Assembly (NCBI RefSeq): GCF_021155765.1
Contig: NC_060112.1
Coordinates: 10,230,001 to 10,294,000 of the forward strand
Source: Diprion similis
Lineage: Eukaryota; Arthropoda; Insecta; Hymenoptera; Diprionidae
DNA length: 64,000 nucleotides
Direction: 5' to 3'
Positions within the stretch are counted from its first letter, which is position 1; each line of letters begins with the position of its first letter. This document shows positions 60,863 to 64,000 of this stretch, piece after piece. The notes beneath the pieces were generated by a model. That model was not told the origin of the DNA, made no database searches, and saw nothing but the letters and a program-made list of their open reading frames with translations. A program made the position numbers and the translations under genes.

Positions 60863-62287
60863 TTAAGTCGAGGTGTATAAATCATTCGAAAACTGAAATA
60901 CTAATACACATTAGCACGAAGTAATTTCATTCTAGAATGCAGATTTATTGTTGCGAAATTAGTTATTATTACCTGAGGAATGTTGTTGTCGAAGAAGGAG
61001 CCGGTGTGCCGAACATTTTGATCGACAAAATGGAACGCCGGGAGCTGATCAAAATCGGGACTTGTGAATCCCGCCGTTCCTTCAATCACAGGAACATCGC
61101 TAACCTGCACAAGCGGCTTATTCAACTTGGTGACGACGCTCAGGTGGACATTTGTTATCACGTTTCCCTCAGCGTCGGGTTTCGAGGAGACCCTGACGTC
61201 ACAGACGCCATTTTTGCAGCCGTTCACTCCAGGTCCGGAATCGTTGGCGTTTATTGTCACATGAATGTTGTTTATGATCGTTGGCCTAGCGTCAGACTCA
61301 GCTCCGTAAAAGCCCTGGACGAAATGTTGCAAGAAATAGAAAGAAAAATCTGCTGCTTAGTTGAATAATTGAAAATTTACCCTCAATATTTTATGAACTC
61401 TATAGTAAATTTTGATAGTAAGTAAAATGACATCTAAATCTCGTATCTCATTGTCAGTAGAAGAATGTACAAGCCAATGCGTATAAATAGGTACCGAATA
61501 CATGCATCACTTGTATTTCACGTATATTGGAGAATGTTATCACGATTTTTCATTAATTAATCATTTCTTCGTTATTGAACATCAGTTAAAAAGTTAAATA
61601 TTATTCGATCAAATGAGCTTAAGTTTCTTGATTTAATTTTCTCTTATTCAACTAACTGCAAATCGCACAAAGAGCAATTGTATGTACAACTTTGTGAAAG
61701 CTAAACCTCATAAAAATTCAGTTCAGCGAAAACAATGCTGACACTTTTGATTACTGAATAGATATCTCAATAAATTCATGGACGGCAATTAACGCAGACC
61801 AGTTAAAAAATTCACTTGGATAATCCCATGGAATAATAATAGCTAGTTCAAACGTATTCATGAGCGATTCGGAACAATCAGCAAGACTCTTCGGTCCTCT
61901 TACCTGCCGGTTGGCGGTGAGTGAGGCGGTCAAAGGGTTCTGATGAATTTGCTGCCTGTTTCCCTTGAACAGATCCTCGATGCTGACGAACTCATTCTCG
62001 TCGTCATCGTCCTCGCGGTTGTTGGCTGGCCTCCCTGCGGGTTGTCTAAATCCACCTGACGATGGCTGTTTCGCCGAGATTCGTTGGGGTTTGGGGCTGA
62101 GTCCTCCGCCCTGATTGATGTCCAGGTAAGCCTTCAGCACGGAGGTGCTCAATGTGGACGGCGGTGTGGTCAGCTCCTCGTCGAGGTCAATTTTCGACGA
62201 TATTTCAGCCCCGTGGATCGGATAAGTTACGAAAATAATGAGGCTGCAGGTAATTAGCAGGGAAACAATCCGTGTATGGGGAGCCAT
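60863..62287 (-). CDS. Secreted protein with Asp-rich linker and two-Cys domain, about 250-265 aa
   Basis: Exon 1 is 62287-61904 (128 codons, phase 0) and exon 2 starts at 61314. The signal peptide is MAPHTRIVSLLITCSLIIFV and more up to HGA. The first half is Ser/Thr/Pro/Gln-rich with an acidic run (REDDDDENEFVSIEDLFKG). Exon 2 is more ordered: INNIHVTINANDSGPG, two cysteines in GCKNGVCDV, and KPDAEGNVITNVHLSVVTKL, then a segment rich in Asp, Phe and Asn. Exon 2 either reads through to a stop at 60901 (265 aa, ending LLRANVY) or uses the donor CAG|GTAATA at 60973 and a small last exon 60892-60863 (FSNDLYTST, about 251 aa). The second needs an intron of about 80 nt. Unlike the cluster genes, exon 1 holds much mature sequence. 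No family recognised. Confidence 0.68.
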
Positions 62288-64000
62288 GCTGCCTACCTTC
62301 GGGAAGTCTTGAGCCACACTAAAACCGACTGCAATTGTGAATTCCAGATCTAGACTATAAGAATCATTTGAAGTTAAACAACGGAACAAGGCGAGGAACG
62401 AGCTACGGCACAAAAGGGGGGGATAATTGTCTTAGGATGTAATAATAATCTCAAGTAAATTGCGATGGCCTCCGCAGATCTGCGGTTGCGATAAAAATAT
62501 GAACAGTATACCTTATGCATGTTCCTCCGTCTAGTAGCCTCGTCTTCAGACTCCCTGCATTAGTTAGCCTCCGAAAATACCGTAAACCTTTAACTAACTA
62601 ATCACAAAATTTACACACATAGCTCGCACATTTCCTGTTCCAAATTATACACCGTTTCACTATTTCAATAACGTGATTTGGTACATTTTATTTCTTGTTT
62701 ATTCACGCGGTGCCGTTATACCTTATGGCCTTCTTTTTGTCCTTCGAGCATGGTTTCAACATCTCTATGTCTGTGTGAATCGGTTTTTGAGAAAAAAAGA
62801 TATCGTTCTGGTCAATTCCGTTCGAAGTCCCTAAAATTTATTTATCAGAATAATTAGAAGAAGTGTTTATATTTCAATAAAATATATTTAACTCAAAGGA
62901 CAAACGGTATTTTACAAAACTGCGTTGCAGATAACTCCACGACAATCTTGACTTTCTATCTTCATAGAACCCTCACAATGTTATTTTCTACGATATAATC
63001 AATGATTTTGGATATCAAATTGCAGGTTTTTCTAATGATAAAATATCTTACCATATAGTATAAGTACCACGATTTTTATTACAAAGATTAGATGCAATAC
63101 CACTCTTATCCCAAGGAATCCTTTCAATGAAACTTTTCTTTTGCGTTACATACACTTATTTGTGAAATTCTATTCATTATATTCCTATCATATTGATTAC
63201 AAATGACTTTTGTGCCATGAATGATAAAAATTTTGCTCCACTCACCATTAAATGGTCAATAACGTTCTAACTTCATATACATTTCAAAGTAAACATGAGT
63301 CATAAGAACAGATGCATTTGCACCTAGCCCATGGCAGAAAAAAATTAAAAAAAAGAAATAAAATAAGAATAAAAATGAAAATGATGAGGAGATATGCACC
63401 CTCTGGATAATTCGTTTCGGCAGCTATATAATTCTTTGGTGGCAATAAACTCGTCCCCTACTTTCGAAGATTGAAATGAACGGGCGTTGACCCTCTTTAT
63501 TGACACGAGGAGGGTGCGAGGCTGAATTCCACACCCTGCAGTAGCTCGTGGTTGTCACGAAGTGAAATTGCTATAGGGATGCGTGAAAAATACCAGCTCC
63601 CTAAAAACTTTTCCTATGGTGAGTACAACTCATAGTCGTTTTCCGCGAGCAGTAACCCTCCGAGGATTCGACCAAACTTTCCAACAAACAACGGGGGCCG
63701 AATTGTCGGTTCCATACAACGCCCCGCGTTACTTATTCAACCGCTCAAAGCTCATTGAAATTCATTAAAAATTTCGCAAGTTCAAATATTTACGCAACTC
63801 ACTCGCGAGATCAGGTTCTGGAGAATATTGACGTCTCAAGGCCTGATGAAAAACGGGATTCCAGATTGCCTGAACCTGGTGATCTCCTCTGCATATCGTA
63901 TCGTGTATTATACTCCTATGTATGTACCTACAAAAGTACGAGGAAAAAGAAGATTATTCATGCCGTGCACGCATGAGTCAGAGAGCCCAGATAATACAGG
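62288..64000. other. Upstream and intergenic DNA at the right end
   Basis: No supported gene. It should contain the promoter of the 62287 gene, but I see no clear TATA box. Open frames near 63583-63976 have no signal peptide or splice support. Confidence 0.45.

Noticed and set aside
60937-61368. 143-codon plus-strand frame over exon 2 of the 62287 gene
   Set aside because: The opposite strand joins in phase with a signal-peptide exon through clear splice sites; the plus frame has neither.

Overview
This window looks like AT-rich nuclear DNA of an insect. It has long introns, GT-AG splice sites, TATA-driven genes and poly-A/T and GA microsatellites, with no bacterial-style operons, rRNA or tRNA. 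Hymenoptera is my guess from overall style only. All gene models below were assembled by hand from splice signals and reading phase, without homology searches.

The dominant feature is a cluster of small genes for secreted, low-complexity proteins. Seven models (starting at 7885-, 17720+, 26351-, 35327-, 40386-, 45267+ and 55635+) share one plan. Exon 1 is short (64-94 nt), encodes essentially only a signal peptide and ends in phase 1. The following exons encode acidic, Ser/Asn/Gln-rich, Gly-rich or Pro/Lys-rich disordered protein. At least five have a clear TATA box. This is the layout expected for silk, glue, cuticle, eggshell or other gland secretions. The product type is inferred; I recognise no named family.

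Layout: 1-2334 is non-coding with a foldback element. 2335-2964 (+) is an intronless secreted-protein gene. 4571-7885 (-) is an acidic secreted protein. 7886-17719 is a largely empty gap with one GC-rich degenerate coding-like patch near 15.2-15.7 kb. 17720-19452 (+) is a Ser/Asn/Gln-rich silk-like gene, followed by exon-like remnants to about 20.5 kb. 23893-26351 (-) is a block protein (acidic, basic, CxxC, Gly-rich). 26352-32406 holds two decayed paralogues, one on each strand. 32407-35327 (-) is a 445-aa Gly/Ser/Asn/Gln-rich protein. 37255-40386 (-) is a coiled-coil plus Pro/Lys-repeat protein. 45267-50950 (+) and 55635-58133 (+) are tandem duplicates embedded in a longer duplicated segment. 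The downstream copy has an in-frame stop and has lost the exon carrying furin-like sites. 60863-62287 (-) is another secreted protein.

Together the region looks like a birth-and-death cluster: live genes with a common modular start, tandem copies at different stages of decay, and small foldback elements in between. The products could act together in one extracellular material, but this is inference. Main uncertainties are internal donor choices, 3' ends and whether the smaller candidate exons are real.
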